Shown here piece by piece: positions 17,471 through 25,751 of a DNA stretch of 54,936 bases. Source of the stretch: Candidatus Peribacteria bacterium (GTDB lineage Bacteria > Patescibacteriota > Gracilibacteria > Peribacterales > Peribacteraceae); the NCBI GenBank assembly GCA_028286915.1, contig JAQBQQ010000001.1, forward strand, positions 1 through 54,936. Direction: 5' to 3'. Below the pieces are notes generated by a model. It saw nothing but the letters and a program-made list of their open reading frames with translations, did no database searches and was not told the origin of the DNA. The position numbers and the translations under genes are program-made. The number at the start of each line of letters is the position of its first letter. The stretch's first letter is position 1.

Positions 17471-18913
17471 ATGCTCTCTGCCTCGAAACCATTTACGCTC
17501 ATTCTGTTCGGCGCCTCCGGCCATCTGGCGCAGCTGAAAATTTACCCCGCCCTGTACACTCTGGCGCTCAAAAAAAGACTGCCGGATGCGTATACAATTA
17601 TCGGCTTTGCGCGCACGGCCATGACGGATGACGCCTTTAAAAATCTGGTATCGGAATCCGTCCGCCGCGACATGGGAACGGTGAATGAAGAGGTTCTTGC
17701 GGAGTTTGTGAGCCACATGTCCTACCACGCCGGCCAGTACGACGCGGTCGATGATTTTGCCACACTGGAGAAAAAGATTTCCGGGCACGAAAAGAACTGG
17801 CAGAACCCGGTGCGCCTTGCCTATTTATCCACGCCGCCGGAAGTGTTTACCAGCGTGTTGCATAACCTGTGCGACAGCAATATTCACGTAAGCGGCAAAG
17901 AGTTCCGCGTCATTGTGGAGAAGCCTGTGGGGCATGATCTGGAAAGCTACCATGTGGTGCGCGACGAGCTGAAAAAATGTTTTGAAGAACATGAGGTGTA
18001 CCTGCTGGATCACTACCTGGGCAAGGAAGCCGTGCGCAATATTTATTATCTGCGCTACGCCAACCCGGTAGTGGAACGACTGTTTAAAAACACGCTCATT
18101 CATCATGTCGAAATTTCCGCCCTGGAAAATGCCGGTATAGAAAACCGGGCCGGCTATTTTGAGCCATCCGGTACGTTCCGCGATATGTTCCAAAGCCATT
18201 TATTGATGATGGGCTGCCTGCTAACCATGCGGCTTCGCGACTCGGATGAGTTTATTCGCGAAAGCCGTCTGGAAGCCCTGAAACAGTTCTATCTGCCTCC
18301 GGCCAAAAGCCTGGATGATATAGCTCTGCAGGCGCAGTACTCGCCGGGAATGATGGGCGAGGAACCGGTTGCCGGCTACCTGCAGGAAAAAGGTGTGGCT
18401 CCGGACTCGCGGCAGAATACCTACGCCGCGCTGGCTCTTTCCACGCGCGCTTCCCGCTGGGAGGGCGTACCGTTTTTCCTGCGCTCCGGCAAGCGGCTCC
18501 AGAAAAAAGAGACACGCATTACCATTGAGTTCAACGAGCCGCGTGTGGCCGGCAAAAATACCGAACCGAACCGGCTGGATATTATTCTGCAGGGTGAAGC
18601 CGGCATGCGGCTGCACTTACAAACGAAAGTGGGCGGAACCGAACCGCAATTCCGGCCGCTGGTACTGGAAGACCCGCTCGTCTGTTACGGCGACTGCTTA
18701 CCCGAACATGCCCTGCTTCTTTTAGAAGCCATTGCCGGTAACCAAACCTGGTTTCTGTCTTTTGAGGAAGTGAATACCGCCTGGCGCCTTATAGACCCTG
18801 TCCAGGCCCACCTGCAGAAAGAATCAACGCCGCTCCATACATACCCGGCCGGTTCCACCGGGCCGGCGGCGGCCGACGCGTGGATTCAGAAAAATGGGAT
18901 GAAGTGGCTTTGA
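17471..18913 (+). CDS. zwf: Glucose-6-phosphate 1-dehydrogenase
   Basis: Oxidises glucose-6-phosphate to 6-phosphogluconolactone with NADP, entering the oxidative pentose phosphate pathway. 480 residues, normal for the family. The nucleotide-binding loop reads GASGHLAQLKIYPALY (residues about 14-29; more often GASGDLAKRKL) and the substrate and catalytic motif is LDHYLGKEAVRN near residue 180. Later conserved pieces include SHLLMMGCLLTM, FFLRSGKRL and the C-terminal TYPAGSTGP. ATG 17471 is preferred; a GTG two codons earlier is possible. The stop is TGA, evidence for the standard code. pgl, the next pathway enzyme, lies 550 bp downstream, separated by one opposing gene. Confidence 0.95.
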   Translation: MLSASKPFTLILFGASGHLAQLKIYPALYTLALKKRLPDAYTIIGFARTAMTDDAFKNLVSESVRRDMGTVNEEVLAEFVSHMSYHAGQYDAVDDFATLEKKISGHEKNWQNPVRLAYLSTPPEVFTSVLHNLCDSNIHVSGKEFRVIVEKPVGHDLESYHVVRDELKKCFEEHEVYLLDHYLGKEAVRNIYYLRYANPVVERLFKNTLIHHVEISALENAGIENRAGYFEPSGTFRDMFQSHLLMMGCLLTMRLRDSDEFIRESRLEALKQFYLPPAKSLDDIALQAQYSPGMMGEEPVAGYLQEKGVAPDSRQNTYAALALSTRASRWEGVPFFLRSGKRLQKKETRITIEFNEPRVAGKNTEPNRLDIILQGEAGMRLHLQTKVGGTEPQFRPLVLEDPLVCYGDCLPEHALLLLEAIAGNQTWFLSFEEVNTAWRLIDPVQAHLQKESTPLHTYPAGSTGPAAADAWIQKNGMKWL

Positions 18914-19095
18914 TGGGAAGAGTAAGAGGAAATAGACGAACCAGCAGCACCAATTCTCTTGTCGGCCGTAGTCCGCCGAGGTGGACGAAGGCTGATGGGT
19001 GCGGGTTTTTGGAAAAATCAGGGTACAGCATCAAACTGTATCTCATGTCATCTTGAGCCGGATCAGAAGATGCAGAATGCTGCGGTTTAACAGAA
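18914..19095. other. Repeat-like intergenic spacer
   Basis: Holds a GTCCGCC/GGTGGAC hairpin (about 18971-18987) and a GGTTTTTGG stretch. A 47-codon frame opens at 18912 but its Arg/Ser-rich product looks like translated repeat. No terminator with a clear T tail was found for zwf. Confidence 0.4.
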
Positions 19096-19374
19096 TTATG
19101 CCGTTTGCCTTAGCTCTTCAAATTCTATTTCGAGCATGCCTTTCATGGCATCGCGTTGTGCTTCAATTTCCATTTTTAGATGTCTGTCCGCTTTCAGTTT
19201 TTGATTGAGCCGACGGTCAATGACAGCTTTTCCTTCTTCCAAAGCCTTGGGGTCACCAGGACTAAATAAGAGCAGCTGCGTTCGCGCTTCATCTTGGATA
19301 TCAGTCACAAATTCGTCTTCTTTCAAATCCAAATCAATATCATCAAAGCCGTCAAAAATTTTGAGATCCGTCAT
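19096..19374 (-). CDS. Small acidic coiled-coil protein, unknown
   Basis: Not recognised. 92 residues with an acidic N-terminal half (FDGFDDIDLDLKEDEF) and a Lys/Glu-rich C-terminal half likely to be helical or coiled coil (LNQKLKADRHLKMEIEAQRD). No signal peptide, membrane segment or cysteine. It lies on the opposite strand between zwf and pgl, with a 57-87-bp divergent spacer before pgl. The codon pattern and clean start and stop suggest a real gene, but no function can be proposed. Confidence 0.6.
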   Translation of the reverse strand: MTDLKIFDGFDDIDLDLKEDEFVTDIQDEARTQLLLFSPGDPKALEEGKAVIDRRLNQKLKADRHLKMEIEAQRDAMKGMLEIEFEELRQTA

Positions 19375-19461
19375 AGAATATATGTGTGTAATGTAAAACT
19401 AGTATAGCGGAAAACGGCAAAAAAATGAAGAATGATCGTACTCATTATTCTCCCGCCTGGT

Positions 19462-20145
19462 ATGCAAACAGTAATCACCGAATCCGACGCAGATTTTATT
19501 GCGCAATCAGCGCATATTCTGGAAGAGACCATTCAACGGTGCATTGCCGCCAAAGACCGCTGCGTGCTGGGCTTATCCGGCGGCTCCACACCGCGCGCCA
19601 CCTACGAACAACTGGGGAAATCAGAAACAATTGATTGGACGAAAGTGTTTGTCTTTCTGGCGGATGAGCGGTATGTGCATGACCTGCATGAAGAGAGCAA
19701 CAAGTCGATGGTCTACGAAACGCTACTGCTGCACGCAAACATTCCGGAGGAAAACATGGTGTTTCCGGACACAAGCCTGCAACTGGATGAATGCCTGCTC
19801 CAGTACGAGATGGAACTAAAAAAGATCTTGCAGCATGGCTCGCCGGATATTCTGGTGCTCGGCATGGGCGAGGACGGGCACATTGCCTCACTCTTTCCGC
19901 CGGTGGCGGACGAGGCTTTCGGCAATCATCTGGTCATACACACGCAGACGGATACCTTTGCCATCCGCGACAGAATCTCCATTACCATGCAAGTCCTCCG
20001 GCAGGCGGATGCATGCGTATTCCTCCTGAAAGGCAACAAGAAAAAACACGTCTGGGAGAAAATGCTGGCAAGCAGTGAAGATGAAAAGAGATGGCCGGCA
20101 AAGGCTGTGCTAAAGGAGAATACGGTGGTGGTGGGCCAGTGGTAA
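19462..20145 (+). CDS. pgl: 6-phosphogluconolactonase
   Basis: Hydrolyses 6-phosphogluconolactone, the product of Zwf. Motifs: LGLSGGSTPR (phosphate-binding loop, about residues 37-46), FLADERYV, and LGMGEDGHIASLFP with the catalytic-site histidine; the C-terminal FLLKGNKKKHVWEKML segment matches the SugP/NagB-like fold of the family. I prefer ATG 19462 (MQTVITESDADF, 227 residues); ATG 19432 would add ten hydrophobic residues with no family counterpart. No Shine-Dalgarno before either. Ends convergently with yraN across a long inverted repeat. Confidence 0.92.
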   Translation: MQTVITESDADFIAQSAHILEETIQRCIAAKDRCVLGLSGGSTPRATYEQLGKSETIDWTKVFVFLADERYVHDLHEESNKSMVYETLLLHANIPEENMVFPDTSLQLDECLLQYEMELKKILQHGSPDILVLGMGEDGHIASLFPPVADEAFGNHLVIHTQTDTFAIRDRISITMQVLRQADACVFLLKGNKKKHVWEKMLASSEDEKRWPAKAVLKENTVVVGQW

Positions 20146-20168
20146 CGGAAAGGGTACAAGCGAAGCAA

Positions 20169-20240
20169 GGGGTACAGGAGAAACAGGGGATTTAAGGGAA
20201 TCAAAGTAATCCCCTGTTTCCCTTGTTTCCCCTGTACCCC
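20169..20240. repeat. Nested inverted repeat of GTACAGG/AAACAGGGG words
   Basis: AAACAGGGGAT (20181-20191) pairs exactly with 20209-20219, and a 16-bp arm (20169-20184) pairs with 20225-20240 with one mismatch; further CCCCTGTACC-type units continue to about 20262. It lies between the convergent pgl and yraN stops, where it could terminate both. Confidence 0.65.
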
Positions 20241-20259
20241 CTGTACCCCTTATACCCCT

Positions 20260-20637
20260 TTATTCCCAAGCCAACTCCTTCACATGTTCCGTCACTTTCC
20301 CTTCCACGACACATACCAAATCCAGCCGGTAGCCGCCATCATACGCATGGTCCGCTACCCATCTTCTGGCTGACCGGCGCAGCTTGACGCATTTTTTCCA
20401 ATCGGCATTCAGTTCTGGCCGGTAGTCCTCATGATACGTACTGCGCGTCTTCACTTCGGCAAAAACCAGCACATTATCCACCGGATCAAACGCCAGAATA
20501 TCAATTTCATCTCTGCTGATGCGGATATTGCGGCCGCGTATTTCATAGCCGAGTCTCAGTAAAAAATTGGCAGCAATCATTTCACCTTGCGTGCCGACTA
20601 TCATATGAGCAGCCTTCGATTTGGCGGAGGAATCCAT
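20260..20637 (-). CDS. yraN: YraN/UPF0102 family nuclease-like protein
   Basis: A 125-residue protein with the UPF0102 pattern: GTQGEMIAANFLLRLGYEI, RNIRISRDEIDILAFD and VFAEVKTR. The E...EID...EVK residues are those of a PD-(D/E)XK restriction-like nuclease fold. Biological role is poorly defined in all bacteria; a link to DNA processing or uptake is often suggested because of its frequent proximity to comM/dprA-type genes, and here the divergent neighbour is indeed a ComM-like gene. Start at ATG 20637; an ATG 11 codons in is possible. No Shine-Dalgarno. Confidence 0.9.
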   Translation of the reverse strand: MDSSAKSKAAHMIVGTQGEMIAANFLLRLGYEIRGRNIRISRDEIDILAFDPVDNVLVFAEVKTRSTYHEDYRPELNADWKKCVKLRRSARRWVADHAYDGGYRLDLVCVVEGKVTEHVKELAWE

Positions 20638-20759
20638 ACTACATACTACTTAATACGTAATCCGCTTTTTTGTCCACACACCATCATTGCTTCCCCGAGG
20701 TGTACAATAGTACACTCTGCAATATCTTCATCTTGTGCTCCCACCTTCCCCTTCCTGTC

Positions 20760-22265
20760 ATGGTTCTCACGCAACTCACCTCATTTGCCAATATCGGGCT
20801 TAAATCCGAACGTATAACCGTGGAAGTCGGCTCCACTATGGGCGAGGCAAATATGTATATTGTGGGACTTGGTGATGCCGCCGTGCAGGAAAGCAAGCAG
20901 CGCGTGCGCATGGCACTCCGAACGAGCGGATTCAAATTCCCGACCGGCCGCGTTATTACCGTCAACCTTGCGCCGGCGGATATTAAAAAGGTCGGGCCAC
21001 GTTACGACTTGCCCATTGCCATCGGCATTCTGGCGGCACACGATTTAATAGATGTGCCGCATGAATTGCTGCGCGACACGGCGTTTTTAGGAGAACTGGC
21101 GTTGGACGGTTCACTGCGCCATGTGTCGGGTGTTCTTCCTGCTGCTATCGCCTGCGCCAAGCTCGGCATTAAGCGTTTGGTAGTTCCGGCCAGTAACGGT
21201 CCGGAAGCAGCGCTTATTCCGGGTGTGGAAATTATTGCGCCCGAGAACATCATCGACCTTATCCAGATTCTTCAGGGAGAACGATCCGCCGATGTCATTG
21301 CGCCACCGGCTGCCGCCGAAAATCTGTGGCAGGCCAGTATTGTGGATTTTGCCGATGTCCGCGGACAGGAACACGCCAAGCGCGCACTGGAAATTGCCGC
21401 CGCCGGCGGACACAATGTTCTGCTCAGCGGCGCACCCGGTTCCGGAAAAACACTGCTGGCCCGCGCATTCCGCGGTATTCTGCCGCCGCTCAGTAACGAA
21501 GAAGCCATAGAAGTAACGCAGGTGTATTCCGTGGCCAACTTATTGCCCAAAAATGCGCCGCTTATACAGGAGCGGCCGTTCCGCCTGGTGCACCACACGG
21601 CCAGTGGCGTGAGCATTGTAGGCGGCGGGCAGGTGCCGGGGCCCGGTGAAATAAGTCTGGCCCATAAGGGAGTTCTGTTTCTGGATGAACTGGCGGAATT
21701 TCCCGCGCAGGTACTGGAAGTATTGCGCCAGCCGCTGGAAGACCGGCAGATTACCATTACGCGGGCGCAGGGCAGTGTTACCTTTCCGGCGGATTTTATT
21801 ATGGTGGCGGCCATGAACCCGCCGCAGTACAGCGCCGGTGACGGCAAGCGCATCGGCCGTCGTATTTCCGCCCCGCTGCTGGACCGTATCGATCTTACAA
21901 TTGATGTCCAGCCGGTGCCCATTGGAGATTTACAGAAAAAACCCGGGCAGGACGCCGAGACGTCCGCCGTCATTCGTGCACGTATTCAGGGTGCCCGCGA
22001 GCGGCAGGCCAAGCGTTTTGCCCATCTGCCTATTTCCACCAATAAAGAAATGGGCGTAAAGCAGATTGATGCCCTCTGCCCGCTGGACAGCAAATCCGCC
22101 CAGCTTCTATTGCAAGCAGTGCAACGGCTGGGTCTCTCCGCCCGCAGTTACCACCGGACTATCAAAGTGGCCCGGACCATCGCGGATCTGGCGGCATCAG
22201 ACAATATTCTGGCACAACATGTGGCAGAAGCACTGCAGTACCGGCAGAGCATAGGCGTGCATTAA
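20760..22265 (+). CDS. comM: ComM/YifB family Mg-chelatase-like AAA+ ATPase
   Basis: Hexameric helicase that in other bacteria promotes branch migration during integration of transformed DNA. 501 residues from ATG 20760 (MVLTQLTSFANIGL). An N-terminal ChlI/Lon-like domain (VEVGSTMGEANMYIVGLGDAAVQESKQRVRMAL in outline) is followed by the ATPase core with Walker A GAPGSGKT at about 225 and Walker B LFLDELAEF at about 302, sensor MAAMNP, arginine-rich segment and C-terminal lid (LSARSYHRTIKVARTIADL). A TACAAT box lies at 20703-20708. No Shine-Dalgarno. Its stop overlaps the stop of the opposing gene by 3 bases. Confidence 0.93.
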   Translation: MVLTQLTSFANIGLKSERITVEVGSTMGEANMYIVGLGDAAVQESKQRVRMALRTSGFKFPTGRVITVNLAPADIKKVGPRYDLPIAIGILAAHDLIDVPHELLRDTAFLGELALDGSLRHVSGVLPAAIACAKLGIKRLVVPASNGPEAALIPGVEIIAPENIIDLIQILQGERSADVIAPPAAAENLWQASIVDFADVRGQEHAKRALEIAAAGGHNVLLSGAPGSGKTLLARAFRGILPPLSNEEAIEVTQVYSVANLLPKNAPLIQERPFRLVHHTASGVSIVGGGQVPGPGEISLAHKGVLFLDELAEFPAQVLEVLRQPLEDRQITITRAQGSVTFPADFIMVAAMNPPQYSAGDGKRIGRRISAPLLDRIDLTIDVQPVPIGDLQKKPGQDAETSAVIRARIQGARERQAKRFAHLPISTNKEMGVKQIDALCPLDSKSAQLLLQAVQRLGLSARSYHRTIKVARTIADLAASDNILAQHVAEALQYRQSIGVH

Positions 22266-22867
22266 ATGGCAAGAAGCGGCTGCTCCGGCATTTGCAATCG
22301 GCGTCCAAGTTCAGACGTACAATCGGGAATCTGGCGAATAATGTCCTGAACAATACGAGCGCGATTCGCATCTATATTCCGATCTGCGGCAGTCGACAGC
22401 AGTTTTTCTCTGTATAGCGTATCAATAATACTCTGCTCTATAAAAGCAAAACCTATTGTTACAGGCAAAATATTCCGATCCTCACATGATACGCCTATTT
22501 CCTTCTGTACCGACACGTATAACTTTTTCATCATTGCGTGCAGCGTATCTGGCAAAATTTGCACATAGCGTCCGTGCTCTTCCAGAATTATTTTAAAAAG
22601 TTTTCGCTCGGCAACTAAAACCGGCTCCGGTGGAAATACATCGGCGTACTCTGTGCCATAACTCCAATGCTGCATAAGGAGTGATGTTGCTTTACGGTTC
22701 TGCAAGTGCTTAACAACTTCCGGAGCGCACAAACGAAAAATCGGCACACTCGTATTTTGCTGCATGTCTACAATAACATTCTTGATGATTTGATTTTTAT
22801 ACGCCTTAAGAGCATCCGTCGAATTCCCAAGAGTTTTAGCTACAATGGTTTCCGTATGAAGTTTCAT
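22262..22867 (-). CDS. Hypothetical protein, 201 residues
   Basis: Not recognised. No signal peptide or membrane segment; mostly helical in appearance with a central hydrophobic helix (LPVTIGFAFIEQSIIDTLY). Three cysteines, not in a zinc pattern. The stop codon TAA overlaps the TAA of the convergent comM-like gene at TTAA (22262-22265). ATG 22867 is the first in frame. Divergent from the secreted protein gene that follows. Clearly a gene by length and clean boundaries; no function proposed. Confidence 0.7.
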   Translation of the reverse strand: MKLHTETIVAKTLGNSTDALKAYKNQIIKNVIVDMQQNTSVPIFRLCAPEVVKHLQNRKATSLLMQHWSYGTEYADVFPPEPVLVAERKLFKIILEEHGRYVQILPDTLHAMMKKLYVSVQKEIGVSCEDRNILPVTIGFAFIEQSIIDTLYREKLLSTAADRNIDANRARIVQDIIRQIPDCTSELGRRLQMPEQPLLAI

Positions 22868-22911
22868 ATCTATACATATACCATAGAATTACGGTGTGGC
22901 TAATACATTTC

Positions 22912-22939
22912 TTGTAAAACAACCACACTGCTTTAGAAT
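22912..22939 (+). promoter_or_regulatory. Candidate promoter of the exported protein gene
   Basis: TTGTAA, 16-bp spacer, TAGAAT (22934-22939); predicted leader about 25 nt before ATG 22971. Confidence 0.4.
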
Positions 22940-22970
22940 AAAGAAACATTCTCACATATCCCATAATCGC

Positions 22971-23957
22971 ATGCGCCTTCCTGCACTTATTGCCGCCATT
23001 ACCACTGTCACGCTGGTTCCCCTGGCAGCTCTGGCCGCCACATACTATGTGCCCAGTGAAGTGTTTGCCCTCATTCAACAATCTTCGCAGCCCATGGATA
23101 CCACCGTGGAAATGCACATGCATACCGAAAATACATTCTATGCATCGTTATGGATGACGGGCGAATCCCAGAATGGCAACAAGCCGGACGGCAGACAGAA
23201 TATGAAAGCCACACTGGATTTATCCGATGGCAAAGAAACGCTGCGCATTCATGCCACTGCCCGCATTGCAGGTGCCAAGGCCTACGCAATCATTGATAGT
23301 GTGGAAGGTAATTACGATGAAGAGCTCGCAACTATGGCCGCGGCGCTAAAAGACAAAAAATGGATTGAGTTCGATATTCCACAGGAAGCTTTTACTTCCT
23401 CCTCCGCCAGCGTGTCTGCCAATGCAGCCTTCTCCGACATGGTGAATGCCCTGCTGTCACTGCAGGCAACCAACACCCAAAAAGGTTCGTCGTACTCACT
23501 GTCATTCCGCTCACCCGCGGAACTGGATAAAGTTCTGCAACGCACTACTGCTCCCAGCCAGACAGAGTACCTGTCAGTTATTCTGCAAATGCTCAAAGAT
23601 GCCACTGTGCATATGAAAGTGGATACAGCAAAAGACGGCAGTCTGCAGTCGGTCAAATTTTACGTGGCACAGGCAGCCAATGGCGTGGATGTTGTCGTGC
23701 AATCTGTCTCTACTGTCCGCACCCGGCCGGTGACAGTAACCATACCAACGGATACCGTGCCTTTTGCAGCAGTGGCCCCTATGCTAGGCCGTGCATTCGC
23801 ACTGCCATCTGTTTTACAGCCAACGGCTGATGAAGTGCCGCCGCCGGTACTGAATGAAGTGCCTTCAGCCACCAGTGAACAAACCTGCACAGGCACAACC
23901 GCCAAAGACATCGCGCGCATTCGCCGCGGTGAATGCAGTTCTTTACGCTACCGTTAA
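22971..23957 (+). CDS. Exported hypothetical protein
   Basis: 328 residues with a clear signal peptide (MRLPALIAAITTVTLVPLAALAA, cleavage after ALAA). The mature part alternates short beta-type segments with helices and mentions no known catalytic motif; its overall pattern (DTTVEMHMHTEN, DGKETLRIHATARI, KWIEFDIPQEAF, DGSLQSVKFYV) recalls LppX/LolA-like lipid-binding lipoprotein folds, but there is no lipobox and this is only an impression. Two cysteines occur near the C-terminus (TCTGTT and GECSS). The in-frame ATG at 22896 would place 25 polar residues before the signal peptide and is unlikely. pyrF follows after 17 bp, so the two are probably cotranscribed. Confidence 0.8.
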   Translation: MRLPALIAAITTVTLVPLAALAATYYVPSEVFALIQQSSQPMDTTVEMHMHTENTFYASLWMTGESQNGNKPDGRQNMKATLDLSDGKETLRIHATARIAGAKAYAIIDSVEGNYDEELATMAAALKDKKWIEFDIPQEAFTSSSASVSANAAFSDMVNALLSLQATNTQKGSSYSLSFRSPAELDKVLQRTTAPSQTEYLSVILQMLKDATVHMKVDTAKDGSLQSVKFYVAQAANGVDVVVQSVSTVRTRPVTVTIPTDTVPFAAVAPMLGRAFALPSVLQPTADEVPPPVLNEVPSATSEQTCTGTTAKDIARIRRGECSSLRYR

Positions 23958-23974
23958 TCTTTTCCTCTTTCTTC

Positions 23975-24820
23975 ATGAATTTTGCTGATTCCCTTACCGC
24001 ACGTACCAAAGAAAAATCCCCCGTCTGCGTGGGGTTTGATCCGGACCTGGCCAAACTGCCCGAAGGTATTACCAAAGATGCCGATGGCGTGCTGGAATTC
24101 GGCAAGGGGATTATAGATGCCGTTGCGGGCACGGCCGCCGTGTTCAAGCCTCAGCTGGCATTTTTTGAGGTGTTGCGCTGGGAAGGCATCAAAGTATTCT
24201 GGGATCTGTGTACCTACGCCAAAGAAAAAGGTTTGCTGGTCATTGCCGATGGCAAGCGCGGCGACATTGGTTCCACCTGCGAAGCCTACGCCGAAGCGTA
24301 CTTGTATGAGGGCAGCCCCATTGATGCGCTTACCGTAAACCCGTACCTGGGCATAGACGGCGTCCGCCCGTTTATTGAACGGGCAGTAAAATATGACAAA
24401 GGATTATTCGTGCTGGTAAAAACCAGTAACCCCAGCTCGGGCGACCTGCAGGATTTACCCATTGGCGACGAAGTGGTGCACGAGTATCTGGCGCAAATGG
24501 TGGAAGGCTGGGGCACGCAATGCCTGGGCCCGGTTTCCAATTTTTCCTCTATTGGAGCGGTGGTAGGCGCCACCTACCCGGAGGAGATGACGTACCTGCG
24601 CACACTCATGCCACACATTCCCTTTCTTATCCCCGGCTACGGCGCGCAAGGCGGCACGGCGGCAGACAGTGCCCGCGGCTTTATTCCGGACGGCACAGGT
24701 GCCGTTGTAAGCGCCACGCGCAGTATTATTTATGCATCCTACGGCGCGGACTGGCGAGAGGCGGCCGGAAAAGCAACTCTGGAAATGGCGGAGGAATTAA
24801 AAAGGGCTTTGAATCTGTAG
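23975..24820 (+). CDS. pyrF: Orotidine 5'-phosphate decarboxylase (type 2)
   Basis: Final step of UMP synthesis: decarboxylates orotidine monophosphate. 281 residues, typical of the longer actinobacterial/type 2 group. Motifs: VCVGFDPDLAKLP near the start, FKPQLAFFE, catalytic LVIADGKRGDIGSTCEAYA (the Lys-Asp pair), and phosphate-binding IPGYGAQGGTAAD near the C-terminus followed by SATRSIIYAS. ATG 23975 (MNFADSLTARTKEKS) matches the family start. It follows the exported protein gene by 17 bp on the same strand. Confidence 0.95.
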   Translation: MNFADSLTARTKEKSPVCVGFDPDLAKLPEGITKDADGVLEFGKGIIDAVAGTAAVFKPQLAFFEVLRWEGIKVFWDLCTYAKEKGLLVIADGKRGDIGSTCEAYAEAYLYEGSPIDALTVNPYLGIDGVRPFIERAVKYDKGLFVLVKTSNPSSGDLQDLPIGDEVVHEYLAQMVEGWGTQCLGPVSNFSSIGAVVGATYPEEMTYLRTLMPHIPFLIPGYGAQGGTAADSARGFIPDGTGAVVSATRSIIYASYGADWREAAGKATLEMAEELKRALNL

Positions 24821-24840
24821 GACTTCCCTCCTCCGGCCTC

Positions 24841-25614
24841 TTACCCCCACCGAAACAATCCTTTCAGCTTTTGCAAGGCTCGCGTCACAACGCCGGCTTC
24901 GGGTAGAGCCGCAGCCTGTTCCATCTGTTCTACGGGAGGCAATATGACAAAGCGCGGCACATTCGCTGATGCCGCTATTCCATCCAGATCATCTTCATTT
25001 GTATCATCTGATTGTTCCATCAGACGTCTAAGTGAAAAATTCTCATACTGCAATACGTCATCAATCGCCTGCGGCTTTATATGGACAGATGGCGGCATTG
25101 GCTGCTCTTCTTTGTCGGGTGCCGGCTGGTCAATCAGTTTCATGTCGTTGGCATCCGGGCCAAGACTGTCTGTCGGCTCTGCAGCTGCGGCCTTCTGTGA
25201 CAAGTCCTGCTTAGGCAGAACCGGGTTTTTGTAATCCATGGTCGGCAAAAGGCTGTGCAACATGCTTTTATACTTCAACTCCAGACCGTTCGACCGCACG
25301 AGTGGCCGGGCAACTGCCCTGTTTCGCAATGGAATAGTTACCTGCACAGGCGTGGCAGACTCTGCCGGAGGCTGCTGATGCACTTCCGGCGAACTGAAGG
25401 TACTGCGCTCTGGAACAAAAGCTGCGGCAGGCGCGGCTATCATCTGCGTCACGCGCTCAGCAGTGTCTGCAGATTGCCGGCTTACCTCCATAGCAATATG
25501 CGGCTGCACATAAGCAGCGGCAGAAAAAGCGGCAACAGTGCCTAGTGATACCGTGCTCAGCAGTGAACGATCCTCGAGAGCATCAAAATGTAATTCCCGT
25601 TTTCTGGATGCCAT
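24841..25614 (-). CDS. Hypothetical surface protein with LEDR-x-LL N-terminal motif
   Basis: 257 residues of unknown function. The N-terminus (MASRKRELHFDALEDRSLLS) is a basic stretch followed by L-E-D-R-x-L-L-S, then an Ala-rich hydrophobic segment (VSLGTVAAFSAAAYV). This resembles the LEPR-x-LL motif found at the start of planctomycete and related extracellular proteins; the resemblance is by eye. The rest is low-complexity Pro/Ala/Gln/Asp-rich sequence with no domain. I chose ATG 25614 so that the motif sits at the N-terminus; an upstream frame to 25686 exists. No Shine-Dalgarno. Confidence 0.65.
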   Translation of the reverse strand: MASRKRELHFDALEDRSLLSTVSLGTVAAFSAAAYVQPHIAMEVSRQSADTAERVTQMIAAPAAAFVPERSTFSSPEVHQQPPAESATPVQVTIPLRNRAVARPLVRSNGLELKYKSMLHSLLPTMDYKNPVLPKQDLSQKAAAAEPTDSLGPDANDMKLIDQPAPDKEEQPMPPSVHIKPQAIDDVLQYENFSLRRLMEQSDDTNEDDLDGIAASANVPRFVILPPVEQMEQAAALPEAGVVTRALQKLKGLFRWG

Positions 25615-25686
25615 AGAACAAAATGAAAGAATATATTTTTCCATAATAATATCTCGTACACAGGTGTCAATTTTTTTATCAGCCAC

Positions 25687-25724
25687 AAAATGACAGACGA
25701 ACTTTCAATTTCGTCTGTCATTTT
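25687..25724 (-). terminator. Terminator of the second SLH protein gene
   Basis: Perfect 15-bp arms AAAATGACAGACGAA and complement around an 8-nt loop, with T runs at both ends, 28 bp past the stop of the SLH gene. Confidence 0.7.
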
Positions 25725-25751
25725 TCATATCATCTTTTGCGTCGCAAATTT

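Noticed and set aside
17471-18913. Recoding of UGA as glycine (genetic code 25)
   Set aside because: zwf ends at TGA where the protein family ends, and the 81-residue gene also ends at TGA; no gene is broken by in-frame TGA.
18912-19055. A 47-codon frame after zwf
   Set aside because: The product is Arg/Ser-rich and the DNA looks like a dispersed repeat with a hairpin; there is no ribosome site or promoter.
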